A DNA stretch of 64,000 nt, taken from assembly GCA_007833815.1 (NCBI GenBank), contig CP033464.1, positions 802,501-866,500 on the forward strand, given 5' to 3'. The notes under the pieces were generated by a model that searched no databases, had not been told where the DNA came from, and was given only the letters and a program-made list of their open reading frames with translations. The position numbers and the translations under genes are program-made. Positions within the stretch are counted from its first letter, which is position 1, and every line of letters starts with the position of its first letter. This stretch comes from Brevibacillus laterosporus. GTDB taxonomy: Bacteria; Bacillota; Bacilli; Brevibacillales; Brevibacillaceae. Positions 17,516-26,501 of this stretch are shown piece after piece.

Positions 17516-18850
17516 ATGTTTGGATGGTTAAAGCAAGCTCCAGTTGCACCACGTCTACCTGAACATATGATCGCTAAGGTGTACAATATCTTCCGTATCC
17601 GTACATTGATCGGGATTTTCATCGGTTATGCTGGTTATTATTTAGTTCGTAGTAACTTCGCGCTATCTACAACGTACTTGAAAAGTGAATTTGGTTTTAG
17701 TACAACTGAAATCGGTCTATTAAGCTCTGTTATGGCCATTACCTATGGAGTAAGTAAGTTCTTTATGGGTAACTTGGCGGACAAAGCCCATACACAACGC
17801 TTTATTGCATTTGGTTTATTGCTATCTGCATTGGCTAATATTTGTTTTGGTTTCTCCTCTAGCTTTGGTCTATTTATCGTTCTATTGTTCATGAATGGTA
17901 TGTTCCAAGGTATGGGAGCTCCACCTTGCAGTATCGTAATGGCAAAATGGTTCTCCAAGAAAGAACGTGGAACCAAAATGGGTATTTGGAATTGCTCTCA
18001 TAACATCGGTGGCGGCATCATCGCGCCAATCGTTGGTGTGGGTCTAGGTATTTTCGGTACACAATTCTGGCAAGCAGGGGTATTCCTCTTCCCAGCTGCT
18101 CTAGCTATTCTAATTGCAATTTTCGTATGGTTCTGTGGTAAAGATACACCTCAATCTTGTGGTCTTCCTCCAATTGATGAGTATCGTAACGACTATGATG
18201 ATGTGAAAGAAGACACAACTGGCACTGATCTATCTCCTAAAGAGATTTTGATGAAATACGTTGTGAAAAACAAATTTATTTGGTTCCTATGTATTGCTAA
18301 CGCATTTGTTTACTTGATTCGTTTCGGTGTATTGAACTGGGTTCCTCTATATCTAACTGATGTAAAAGGCTTTACACAAGCACAGTCTCATATGGCCTAT
18401 GCTGCATTTGAGTGGGCTGCTATTCCAAGCTCTCTACTTGTTGGTTGGTTGAGTGACCGTTTGTTTAAAGGTAATCGTATGCCACTATGTATCATTAGTA
18501 TGGTAGGGGTTGTTCTCGCTACATTGGTTTACTGGCAGTCTTCCAACGTATTGGCAATCAGTCTTGCTGTATCTGTTATCGGTTGTTTGATCTACGTGCC
18601 ACAGTTCCTAATCGGACTATCTGCTATTGATTTTGTGCCGAAGTTCGCTGTAGGTACAGCTGTAGGTATGACTGGATTGTTTGGTTATGTAGGCGGTAGC
18701 TTCGTAGCTAATGCAGTAATCGGTATTTTAGTTGATGCTTCTGGTTGGGATGGCGGATTCATGCTATTGCTAGCTGGTGGTGTTTTAGCTAGTGCTTTCT
18801 TGATCATCATTCAAATGGGTCAAAAGAAACAAAAGGAAAAACTAGCGTAA
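17516..18850 (+). CDS. Organophosphate:phosphate antiporter (UhpT/GlpT/PgtP family)
   Basis: A 444-aa, 12-helix MFS transporter of the organophosphate:Pi antiporter family. Diagnostic segments: FIGYAGYYLVRSNFALS (about 36-52, with the conserved substrate-binding arginine), GNLADKAHTQRFI, MNGMFQGMGAPPCSIVMAKWF, and SHNIGGGIIAPIVG. It imports a sugar phosphate, glycerol-3-phosphate or phosphoglycerate in exchange for phosphate. The presence of an HptA-like sensor next to it and manA upstream favours hexose phosphates. It is the last gene of the cluster, with a terminator 20 bp downstream. Confidence 0.9.
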   Translation: MFGWLKQAPVAPRLPEHMIAKVYNIFRIRTLIGIFIGYAGYYLVRSNFALSTTYLKSEFGFSTTEIGLLSSVMAITYGVSKFFMGNLADKAHTQRFIAFGLLLSALANICFGFSSSFGLFIVLLFMNGMFQGMGAPPCSIVMAKWFSKKERGTKMGIWNCSHNIGGGIIAPIVGVGLGIFGTQFWQAGVFLFPAALAILIAIFVWFCGKDTPQSCGLPPIDEYRNDYDDVKEDTTGTDLSPKEILMKYVVKNKFIWFLCIANAFVYLIRFGVLNWVPLYLTDVKGFTQAQSHMAYAAFEWAAIPSSLLVGWLSDRLFKGNRMPLCIISMVGVVLATLVYWQSSNVLAISLAVSVIGCLIYVPQFLIGLSAIDFVPKFAVGTAVGMTGLFGYVGGSFVANAVIGILVDASGWDGGFMLLLAGGVLASAFLIIIQMGQKKQKEKLA

Positions 18851-18873
18851 CATTAGCTTAACAATTAAAGGTT

Positions 18874-18912
18874 GAGGGACGTCTCTTATTATTGAGACAT
18901 CCCTCATTTTTT
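18874..18912 (+). terminator. Terminator of the sugar-phosphate cluster
   Basis: GAGGGACGTCTC (18874-18885) pairs with GAGACATCCCTC (18894-18905) around an 8-nt loop, followed by a T run. Overlaps the 3' end of glnL on the other strand. Confidence 0.85.
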
Positions 18913-19836
18913 TGCCTCCATAAAAAATACAGATAAAAACTTCCTTACATTGATGCGACATTTCGTATTCTTTTCCCCTGACTCCAATTCCTTCATTCGT
19001 AACCTCACCTCTTTGAAATCAAATAACCGAGGTGCAAAATGTTCAAAGGTAGGATTGGCGTAGTCGGTTAATCCTAACGAGGATAAATGAGTAAATGCCT
19101 GCAAAACCATACGGCGAATGCGTTGCTCCATGGCCCGTACTTCTTTTAAGAGTACCTGCTCCTCCATCTTACTGGGCATTCTCCGCAACACCTGCGTGTA
19201 AAGCTCTTTTAGTTGTAGGTCCCGTAGCAAATGACCCCCGCGCTCTTCCGCGGCTAACCATTGCATGATAGAAAAAAGATCACGTGCTCCTGCCTCACCC
19301 GCAATACCTAATTGTAGTAAAAGTTGACGTGCATTTTGTTCCAGATGGTTCTGTTCGTATGATCCAGGACCAGTGGCATTTGTACCCTGGTATCCATGAT
19401 TCGTATTATCTTGCCCCTTAATATCTAATATCTGGAGCGATTTACGAATGGATTGCAAAGACGCTTCCAATGAAAGATGGTCAGCTACCCTTTTTAATAC
19501 AGAGAGCACTTCCAGCTTATTAATCGGCTTTTGAATAAAGGTATCTATTCCTTGTAAGTACGCTTCTCCGATCATTTCTTTGTTTTCTACTTGGGACACC
19601 ATTATAAATCTTCCACTGAAGCCTTCTCCTTGCAGTTTTTTAATCGTCTGTATGCCATCCATACCTGGCATTAATAAATCGATCAAAACGACATCTACAC
19701 CGTATAACTGGTCAATGGAGACATGTATACCATCGTTAGCTTGTCCAATGATTTCACCTAACTTACTTTCATGAATGAGTCTCTCCAACATCCTACGCAC
19801 AACAGCGTCATCTTCAATTAGGAAAAACCGAAGCAC
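18904..19836 (-). CDS. glnL: Response regulator GlnL (YcbB type)
   Basis: A 310-aa regulator: receiver domain (1-125) with acidic pair EDD (8-10), D53 in VVLIDLLMPGMDG, and the lysine in FIQKPINKLE; then a linker and a C-terminal YcbB-type DNA-binding region (about 165-305). The layout REC + YcbB domain is specific for GlnL, the B. subtilis regulator of glutamine utilisation. It overlaps the 3' end of glnK by 19 nt, so the two are translationally linked. In B. subtilis GlnL binds tandem TTTTGT repeats; a similar tandem lies before glnQ at the head of this gene set. Confidence 0.88.
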   Translation of the reverse strand: MLRFFLIEDDAVVRRMLERLIHESKLGEIIGQANDGIHVSIDQLYGVDVVLIDLLMPGMDGIQTIKKLQGEGFSGRFIMVSQVENKEMIGEAYLQGIDTFIQKPINKLEVLSVLKRVADHLSLEASLQSIRKSLQILDIKGQDNTNHGYQGTNATGPGSYEQNHLEQNARQLLLQLGIAGEAGARDLFSIMQWLAAEERGGHLLRDLQLKELYTQVLRRMPSKMEEQVLLKEVRAMEQRIRRMVLQAFTHLSSLGLTDYANPTFEHFAPRLFDFKEVRLRMKELESGEKNTKCRINVRKFLSVFFMEAKK

Positions 19837-21104
19837 ATGACCCCCTCCTTTCTTAATATTTGATCGGTTGGTATTCGTACTTCAAAATGTGTGAGTGGTT
19901 CTGATTCTTGTATGATTGTAAGCATACCATCCAAGCTATGAATAATTCCTTTTGCATGCGTAAGCCCAATGCCTGTAGATGGCTTGCCTTCCCTGTCATA
20001 CTTTGTGGTATAACCTAATTCAAATATCCATCCCTTATCTTCCTGTAAAATACCTGATCCATTATCGATAACATGAAAGATGATATCTCTCTTTTCAAAT
20101 TCCACCAAAAGCTCAATTTTTCCTGAAATAGGAATTGCTTCTACTGCATTGGCTACGAGATTATTTAACACAGAGAGCAATTCATAAATTTGACTGGTAG
20201 ACAGAATAATATTGCATTTCTCGGTAAACAGAATCTGTTTTCCCAGCATTTCTGCATACTTCTGATTTGCACGTATGACCAATCCACATAATTCGGATAT
20301 GGACAGGCGAGTAGATAATTCCTTTTGGTTAATAATTTTCAACAGTCCAGCCAACATCCGTTGAGAATCCTTTTTCACTTCATGTACATGCTCTGCAATG
20401 TGTAGAGCCCTTGATGATTCAGTATTTTCTGACGACAAAAGGTGCCGATATAATTGATAGCTCTCTCTAGTGATATCCTCCAATTGCGTCATGGATTTAC
20501 GTAGGTAGAAGGTTTCCTCATACAAACCTGTGTTAATCATCCGCAATCTTTCCAATTCCTGCTGACGAACTTCTCCTACCGCACGTACTTGGCGAATAGA
20601 AAAGCTGTTATATAGACCCACGGCAAAGAAACTACGCAATGCTCCAAAGAACAAGAGCATCATAATACTTTCCCATGTAATAGCTGGAGCTACACCGCTT
20701 ATCTCTCGTGCCAATAACTCTACTAGGTTCGAAGCACAGTCTACAGTAGCTCCTATCAATCCTAACAGTAAAGGAGATTCTACATAGCGGCGTGCCCTCG
20801 TTAATTGAAAAAGCAAAGTAAAGCTAAAATAGTAAAAAGCGGAAGGTACATGAGTGAACAAGCTTTCTTGCCAAACAGCCCCATATGCTACAACGTCCAA
20901 ACCTACCCGGAACCACATGGTAAAAGCCCCAGTCAAAAATCCAATCAACAATACCGGAACGGACTGGAACCACAATAAACCAAAAAAGAAAGCGGCAATT
21001 CCTAAAGAAAAACGAAACGGTCCCCCAAATGGATTCACCTTCATCTCACCAAAAAAGGCGGTTGCTAGCATAATAATCAGCAATAACAGCAGGCGTTCGC
21101 GCAT
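19818..21104 (-). CDS. glnK: Glutamine-sensing histidine kinase GlnK (YcbA type)
   Basis: A 428-aa membrane kinase with a long hydrophobic N-terminal part (about six segments within 1-180), then a short coiled region, a degenerate phospho-acceptor helix (IAEHVHEVKKDSQRM, where the histidine probably acts), and a HATPase domain with N-box NNLVANAVEAI, DNGSGIL and GIGLTHAKGI. This architecture matches GlnK/YcbA, not the nitrogen PII protein of the same name. The substrate sensed is presumably glutamine. It directly follows the transporter genes in the same direction, unlike in B. subtilis, where glnKL sits with glsA-glnT. Confidence 0.87.
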   Translation of the reverse strand: MRERLLLLLIIMLATAFFGEMKVNPFGGPFRFSLGIAAFFFGLLWFQSVPVLLIGFLTGAFTMWFRVGLDVVAYGAVWQESLFTHVPSAFYYFSFTLLFQLTRARRYVESPLLLGLIGATVDCASNLVELLAREISGVAPAITWESIMMLLFFGALRSFFAVGLYNSFSIRQVRAVGEVRQQELERLRMINTGLYEETFYLRKSMTQLEDITRESYQLYRHLLSSENTESSRALHIAEHVHEVKKDSQRMLAGLLKIINQKELSTRLSISELCGLVIRANQKYAEMLGKQILFTEKCNIILSTSQIYELLSVLNNLVANAVEAIPISGKIELLVEFEKRDIIFHVIDNGSGILQEDKGWIFELGYTTKYDREGKPSTGIGLTHAKGIIHSLDGMLTIIQESEPLTHFEVRIPTDQILRKEGVMCFGFS

Positions 21105-21184
21105 AAAACCTCCTTTTCCCGGAAAAAAGAAAAATCCCCTTCCCCTATTTTACTAGGAAAAAGAGATCTGCAAAACCATTTCCT

Positions 21185-21835
21185 TTATATATGTTTATTT
21201 TCTAGACGTTTGGAGACACGCGACAAGCTATAATTCACTACAAAATACATGATAGCTACCAGCAAAAATGTCGGTATAACATAGTTAACGTTTCTACCGT
21301 TAATAATTTGAGCATGGTTCATTAATTCTGGTAGTGCGATGACAACAGCAAGCGATGTATCCTTTATTAACGAGATAAATTGGCTAACAATAGGCGGGAC
21401 CATACGGCGCAAAGCTTGTGGAAGAACAACGTGCCAGAGCGTTTGTACATAGGTTAAGCCAGAAGAACGTGCTGCTTCTATCTGTCCCTTATCAACCGAG
21501 TTCAAACCACTACGAACAATCTCAGATAGCATGGCTGCCTCAAAAATCACCAGTGCCAAAATAGCTGCGGCTACTTTATCTAGCCTTATGCCCACTTCCG
21601 GTAAGGCAAAATACGTGAAAAAGATAATTAAGAGAAGAGGCAGATTGCGAACCAGCTCCACCACAGTAGCAAGTGCCTGCGAAACAACAGGAATCCGAGC
21701 ATAGCGCAAAGTCCCTATCATGATCGCAATGGCAAAGCTTAACACGATGGAGATAAACGCTACTTTAAGGGTAACACCAAACCCTTCTACTAAAAAAACA
21801 AGATACTGAGGAGAGTATGCCCCGATAAAATCCAT
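21185..21835 (-). CDS. glnP: Glutamine ABC transporter permease GlnP
   Basis: A 216-aa HisM/GlnP-type permease with about five membrane helices. The EAA loop is clear: EAARSSGLTYVQTLWHVVLPQALRRMVPP. It pairs with the neighbouring permease to form the channel of a polar amino acid importer. Located 14 bp after the other permease gene, with the same gene order as B. subtilis glnQHMP. Confidence 0.9.
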   Translation of the reverse strand: MDFIGAYSPQYLVFLVEGFGVTLKVAFISIVLSFAIAIMIGTLRYARIPVVSQALATVVELVRNLPLLLIIFFTYFALPEVGIRLDKVAAAILALVIFEAAMLSEIVRSGLNSVDKGQIEAARSSGLTYVQTLWHVVLPQALRRMVPPIVSQFISLIKDTSLAVVIALPELMNHAQIINGRNVNYVIPTFLLVAIMYFVVNYSLSRVSKRLENKHI

Positions 21836-21849
21836 ATGTGCCCTCCCCT

Positions 21850-22503
21850 TTATCTATTGCTCGCCAAGCGTCGCTCCAGATATCCTACGAGGAAGCTTAA
21901 CGGCAGAGTTATCATGAGATAAAAAATACCAACAAAAATATAGACATCAAATGTTACGAAAGTCTCAGCCGATATCAGGTCACCGAAATACATCAAATCT
22001 AGACCAGCAATAACCCCAAGTATGGAGGAGTTCTTCACCAGATTAATAAACTGGTTACCCATCGGTGGAATGACAACTTTAAAAGCCTGCGGCAAGATAA
22101 TGTAACGCATCGTTTGTACGTAGGTAAGACCAGACGAACGAGCTGCCTCACTTTGCCCTTTGGGTACGGCCATGATCCCCGCGCGTATCGTCTCCGCAAT
22201 GAACGCAGCGGTATAGACTGTAAGCCCCATCGTACCGGCAAGAAAGGGGTTTAACACAATTCCCAATGCTGGTAGTCCCACAAAGAACAAAAAGACAACC
22301 AGAATGAGTGGGATATTTCGGATAAATTCCACATATGCTACTCCCAACCAATTTAACGGGCGCAGAGGTGCAATACAGAAGACTGCAATAAGCGTTCCTA
22401 AAAGCAAGCTTCCCACTAATGCCAACAAACTCGCTTTAATCGTGTTTCCAAAGCCTTCTATAAATAGATCTGAGTGTTCTACAAGAATAGAAAAGTCGAG
22501 CAT
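21850..22503 (-). CDS. glnM: Glutamine ABC transporter permease GlnM
   Basis: A HisM-type permease of 217 aa from the chosen start, with five membrane helices and the EAA loop SEAARSSGLTYVQTMRYIILPQAFK. The frame is open from an ATG at 22533, but no ribosome binding site precedes that ATG, whereas AGGGGG precedes the ATG at 22503 by 12 nt and the first membrane helix follows soon after. I therefore prefer 22503 (start MLDFSILVEH). Partner of GlnP in a glutamine importer. Confidence 0.88.
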   Translation of the reverse strand: MLDFSILVEHSDLFIEGFGNTIKASLLALVGSLLLGTLIAVFCIAPLRPLNWLGVAYVEFIRNIPLILVVFLFFVGLPALGIVLNPFLAGTMGLTVYTAAFIAETIRAGIMAVPKGQSEAARSSGLTYVQTMRYIILPQAFKVVIPPMGNQFINLVKNSSILGVIAGLDLMYFGDLISAETFVTFDVYIFVGIFYLMITLPLSFLVGYLERRLASNR

Positions 22504-22596
22504 CTCTGATGTAATCCCCCTTTTTATCTTCATGACATAAAGGAATGAGCGGTAGGGAGAACGCCCATCCCATTCAAGTCTTCAAGTCAAACCCAC

Positions 22597-23445
22597 TTAG
22601 TTCTGTGGTTTTTCACCAATCCATTTTTCGTAAATCTTGTCATACTCACCATTTTGTTTCATTTCTTTCAAGAGATCGTTAACCAATGTTACGAATTCTG
22701 TATCACCTTTTGGCAAAGCAATCCCATATGGCTCTTCCGTAAACGTTTCCTCTACTACGCGGAAGTTTGGATCTTGTTTAGCCATGCCGTACAACAAAGC
22801 GTTATCTGTGGTTAATGCATCACCTTGACCTGCTTTTAATGCGGTAAAGGCTTCTGCATAGTTTTCGAATTCAAGAACTTCTGCTTCTGGAGCATTTTCC
22901 CGTACATTTTTAGCTGAAGTAGAGCCTTTTGCAGTAACTACTTTTTTACCCTTCGTGAAGTCTTCAAGACCTTTAATGGTGCTATCTTTTTTTACTAGGA
23001 AGGATTGACCAGCCATAAAATATACGTCAGAGAAATCTACTTCTTTCTTGCGCTCATCAGTAATGGTCATTGTTGCAATAATGGAGTCAATTTCTCCATT
23101 TTTCAGCATCGGAATGCGTGTTTTGGAAGTTACTTCTTTCAACTCAATTTTATTTTCATCGCCAAGGATTTTCTTAGCGATTGCTTTTGCAATATCAATA
23201 TCAAAGCCTTCAACATTCCCCGATGCCGGGTCTTTTAAACCGAATAAATTCAAGTCATACTTAACACCAACCACGTACTTGCCTCGTTCTTTAATCTTAG
23301 CTACTGTTCCTGTTGTTGCAGTTTTCCCGCCCGAACTAGCGCCATCTTGTGGTTTACTAGATCCACAAGCTGTTAATGCAGTTGCACTCAACATTAGTGC
23401 CAAGCCTACTCCCAATACCTTTTTCCACGCTTTATTTGCTTTCAT
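22597..23445 (-). CDS. glnH: Glutamine-binding lipoprotein GlnH
   Basis: A 282-aa extracellular solute-binding lipoprotein of family 3. Signal sequence with lipobox LTAC (Cys27); then the conserved blocks GKYVVGVKYDLNLFG, GFDIDIAKAIAKKILG (family 3 signature), MTITDERKKEVDFS, and GIALPKGDTEF. It delivers glutamine (or glutamate/aspartate) to GlnMP. The order glnQ-glnH-glnM-glnP on the minus strand supports glutamine as the ligand. Confidence 0.9.
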   Translation of the reverse strand: MKANKAWKKVLGVGLALMLSATALTACGSSKPQDGASSGGKTATTGTVAKIKERGKYVVGVKYDLNLFGLKDPASGNVEGFDIDIAKAIAKKILGDENKIELKEVTSKTRIPMLKNGEIDSIIATMTITDERKKEVDFSDVYFMAGQSFLVKKDSTIKGLEDFTKGKKVVTAKGSTSAKNVRENAPEAEVLEFENYAEAFTALKAGQGDALTTDNALLYGMAKQDPNFRVVEETFTEEPYGIALPKGDTEFVTLVNDLLKEMKQNGEYDKIYEKWIGEKPQN

Positions 23446-23487
23446 TTGATTACCCCTTTTCCTGTTTTTCTTTTTATATAGAACAGA

Positions 23488-24216
23488 TTAGTGATTTAAG
23501 ATACGACTCAAGAATAGCTGAGCTCGCTCTTCACACGGATTGGCAAAGAACTGATCAGGATGTGCCTCCTCTAATATCTGGCCTTGATCCATAAAGACAA
23601 TTCGGTCAGCTACTTCACGCGCAAAGCCCATTTCATGGGTTACAACAACCATCGTCATTCCTTCTTTGGCGAGCTTCTTCATAACATCAAGAACTTCCCC
23701 AATCGTTTCCGGGTCAAGTGCAGATGTAGGCTCATCGAACAGCATAATTTTGGGTTTCATCGCTAACCCTCTGGCGATGGCGACCCGTTGTTGCTGACCT
23801 CCAGATAATTGGGACGGTAGTTTATCCGCTTTATCCGGTATTCCTACTTTCTCTAAATAGGACATGGCTGTCTCTTTTGCTTCTTTTTCAGAGATACCCA
23901 ACACTTTAATGGGAGCTAATGTGATGTTTTGCAATACAGTCTTGTGTGGATACAAATTAAAATGCTGAAACACCATGCCGATATCTCGACGGAGCTGATT
24001 AATGTCCGTCTTTTTGTCGTTTACCTTTATGTTGTCTACAATCAGTTCACCATTTGAAATCGTTTCAAGGCGATTCATACAACGAACTAATGTGCTTTTA
24101 CCAGACCCAGAAGGCCCGATCACCACGACAACCTCTCCCTGGTTGATGTGCAGGTTAATGTCTTTTAGAACATGGAAATTTCCGTAATGTTTGTTCACTT
24201 GATGAAAACTAATCAA
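23488..24216 (-). CDS. glnQ: Glutamine ABC transporter ATP-binding protein GlnQ
   Basis: A 242-aa ABC ATPase of the polar amino acid type: Walker [10 protein letters not shown] (34-42), Q-loop [15 protein letters not shown], signature [16 protein letters not shown], Walker [15 protein letters not shown], and switch His in VVTHEMGF. First gene of the glnQHMP-glnKL unit, with a likely regulatory region 65-115 bp upstream of its start. Confidence 0.93.
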   Translation of the reverse strand: MISFHQVNKHYGNFHVLKDINLHINQGEVVVVIGPSGSGKSTLVRCMNRLETISNGELIVDNIKVNDKKTDINQLRRDIGMVFQHFNLYPHKTVLQNITLAPIKVLGISEKEAKETAMSYLEKVGIPDKADKLPSQLSGGQQQRVAIARGLAMKPKIMLFDEPTSALDPETIGEVLDVMKKLAKEGMTMVVVTHEMGFAREVADRIVFMDQGQILEEAHPDQFFANPCEERAQLFLSRILNH

Positions 24217-24481
24217 CCAGAATCCCCCTTATATGATATATGTTTTATATTTCGTATCGTAAGGTAGAACCTACCCGATTCTACAAGAAAATACAAAGAA
24301 TTTTCTTTTTGTTTGAATTTTTAAACAAAAGGAAAGATAACGCTCACTCTTTTATTCGATTCCTACATTATATTTTTCAACATGTTTTGACAATCAGACG
24401 TAACAAAGTTTCCTACTAGAACGTCTAAAGCTAATAGAGCATTTTTTAAAAAAAATCTATTGATTCTGGAGGATTGTGAGA
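24217..24481 (-). promoter_or_regulatory. glnQ upstream region with candidate GlnL sites
   Basis: On the minus strand CTTTGT (24298-24293), four bases, then TCTTGT (24288-24283) resembles the tandem TTTTGT-N4-TTTTGT recognised by B. subtilis GlnL, with two mismatches. Slightly further up, TTTTGTTT (24307-24314) and AAACAAAA (24323-24330) form an 8-bp inverted repeat with an 8-bp spacer, again built on TTTTGT. A third inverted repeat GTAGAA / TTCTAC lies at about 24264-24283. The other half of the region should hold the promoter of the divergent gene at 24482; TTGACA occurs at 24387-24392 but no good -10 follows. Confidence 0.5.
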
Positions 24482-26149
24482 ATGAAGCTTCGCCAATTAT
24501 TCGCCCTGCTTCTTTTGTTCATACTATGCGTCCCAATGATGGGCCAGTCGGTGCAAGCTCAGGCTTCCCAGGGAATCAGCATCTACCTGGATGGACAAAG
24601 AATAAATAGTGATGTGTCGCCGTATATCATTCCAAAAGTAAATGTCACCATGGTACCGCTTCGTGTCATCAGTGAAAGCCTAGGTGCCGAAGCAAATTGG
24701 GATCAGTCCAACCAAACAGCGACCATTCGTAACCCGCAAACCAAGATAAGCATGACCGTCAAACAAAATTATGCGACGGTTAACGGCACCAAGGTTAACT
24801 TAGATTCTTCAGTAGAAAACAAAGAAGGCCGTGTTATCGTTCCTTTGCGTTTTGTTAGTCAGCAACTAGGTCTCCAAGTATTTTGGGATCAACCCACACA
24901 AACTATTACGCTACAATCAGGAAACCAAACTAGTCCTAATCAGGTACCACCAGATATTGTAGGTCCGGGCAATGACTTCAGTCCAGAAAATACGAACCCT
25001 GGGAATACATACCCTGGCAACACGACTTTTCCTGGAACCTCGAATGATACTGACCGTTCCTTACGTGGCGTCTGGGTATCCACCGTTTATAATTTGGATT
25101 GGCCATCCAGCACCTCTTATGGCAATATGGTCAAACAGCAACAGGAATACATACAATTACTAGATTCCATACAAGGAATGGGATTAAACGCTGTATTTGT
25201 ACAGGTTCGTCCTGCTGCGGATGCCATTTATCCATCCGCCTTAGTCCCATGGTCTAAATACCTGACTGGAAAACAGGGAAAAGATCCGGGCTATGATCCA
25301 CTTGCTTTTATGATTGAAGAGACACACAAACGTGGTATGGAGTTTCATGCTTGGTTTAACCCTTTTAGAGCTAACACTGATGCCAAAACTGATCAGTTAG
25401 CTGCTAATCACGTAGCAAAGGTCCATCCAGAATGGACGATTAACGCGAACAACAAGCTTTACATTAATCCAGGTATACCGGAAGCACGTCAGCAAATCAT
25501 TACGGAGATTATGGAAGTGGTGAACCGCTACCAAATCGATGGTGTTCACTTGGATGATTACTTCTATCCGTCCGACGGAGTATTCCCTGATGATGCTACT
25601 TTCAAGGCTTACAACTATAACTCTTTTGCTACAAAAGCAGAGTGGCGTCGCGACAATATTAATCAATTTGTTCGTCAATTAGGTGAATCCATACATAGCT
25701 CTAAACCACAGGTACAGTATGGAATAAGCCCATTTGGCGTATGGCGCAATAAATCCATGGACAGTACAGGATCGGATACAAAAGCTGGTGTAACCGCTTA
25801 TGACAGCATGAATGCAGACGTACGTACATGGATTAAACAAGGCTGGGTTGATTATGTCATGCCACAAATCTACTGGAGTTTCTCTTTCTCTGCTGCCCAG
25901 TACGACAAGCTGGTTACCTGGTGGGCAAATGAAGTGAATGGAACGAATGTAAAACTATATGTTGGGCATTCCCCTTACAAGCTGGGAACAAAAGAAGTAG
26001 GTTGGCAGTCGGCTCAGGAGATTATCAATCAATTGCAGTACAATACTCAGTTCCCTCAGGTAAAGGGGGACGTATTCTTTAGCGCCAAAGACCTTCGGAA
26101 GAATCCGCTTGGAATCGCCGATGCGCTAAGAGGTTATTATGGTAAATAA
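24482..26149 (+). CDS. Secreted GHL10-type glycoside hydrolase with copper-amine-oxidase-like N domain
   Basis: About 555 aa. A signal peptide (1-26) is followed by a copper amine oxidase N-like domain (about 30-140; VTMVPLRVISESLGAEANWDQ and VIVPLRFVSQQLGLQVFWDQ are its two repeats), a P/N/G/T-rich linker with NPGNTYPGNT-like units, and a GHL10 (DUF187) TIM-barrel (about 175-545: LRGVWVSTVYNLDWPS, GMEFHAWFNPFR, DGVHLDDYFYP). GHL10 enzymes are thought to trim peptidoglycan-linked or other cell-wall sugars. The ATG at 24482 is chosen because GGAGG lies 9 nt upstream; a GTG at 24476 is too close to it. Wall-associated function is inferred. Confidence 0.87.
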   Translation: MKLRQLFALLLLFILCVPMMGQSVQAQASQGISIYLDGQRINSDVSPYIIPKVNVTMVPLRVISESLGAEANWDQSNQTATIRNPQTKISMTVKQNYATVNGTKVNLDSSVENKEGRVIVPLRFVSQQLGLQVFWDQPTQTITLQSGNQTSPNQVPPDIVGPGNDFSPENTNPGNTYPGNTTFPGTSNDTDRSLRGVWVSTVYNLDWPSSTSYGNMVKQQQEYIQLLDSIQGMGLNAVFVQVRPAADAIYPSALVPWSKYLTGKQGKDPGYDPLAFMIEETHKRGMEFHAWFNPFRANTDAKTDQLAANHVAKVHPEWTINANNKLYINPGIPEARQQIITEIMEVVNRYQIDGVHLDDYFYPSDGVFPDDATFKAYNYNSFATKAEWRRDNINQFVRQLGESIHSSKPQVQYGISPFGVWRNKSMDSTGSDTKAGVTAYDSMNADVRTWIKQGWVDYVMPQIYWSFSFSAAQYDKLVTWWANEVNGTNVKLYVGHSPYKLGTKEVGWQSAQEIINQLQYNTQFPQVKGDVFFSAKDLRKNPLGIADALRGYYGK

Positions 26150-26168
26150 GAAATTAAAGTAGGAACAA

Positions 26169-26219
26169 ACAGCAAAAACCTCCTTGTCCGCTACAAAGGG
26201 CACAAGGAGGTTTTGCTGT
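26169..26219. terminator. Terminator after the GHL10 gene
   Basis: Long hairpin of about 17 bp (ACAGCAAAAACCTCCTTGT and complement, 26169-26187 and 26202-26219). It can work on both strands. The rest of 26220-26501 holds a short repeat (26273-26304) and no gene. Confidence 0.8.
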
Positions 26220-26272
26220 TAGGGTAGTATGTTTAGAGTGTTAGACGGAAATATGAAAAAACTGCTCCTTTC

Positions 26273-26304
26273 AAGGGGTACCGCCACATCGCCATCAAGC
26301 TAAG
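26273..26304 (+). repeat. Short dispersed repeat, copy 1
   Basis: Begins AAGGGGTACCGCCA and continues with ACATCGCCATCAAGCTAAG (26286-26304). The first part is shared with the repeat at 28858-28897, the second with 56578-56596 (one mismatch). May be the end of a lost mobile element. Confidence 0.5.
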
Positions 26305-26501
26305 CATACTAAAAGGTAAATGGTGGTGCGTTCTTTGTTGTGTCCAAGATATTGACTCAAATCCACTTCTTTCTATTAAATTTCTAGTTTATTAAATACC
26401 TTCTACAGGTCTTTCTTTCAATCGGACCTTATCTACAGCTACTTCTATATAGCATTTAAAATACTTATAATACAGAGGGTAATCCCACCTCATAGGTTTT
26501 A

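Noticed and set aside
18904-21104. glnK/glnL read as nitrogen PII protein and glutamine synthetase regulators
   Set aside because: The architectures are histidine kinase and response regulator (YcbA/YcbB); the names are shared only by history.
23048-23449. 133-codon plus-strand ORF
   Set aside because: Antisense to glnH, without its own start signals.
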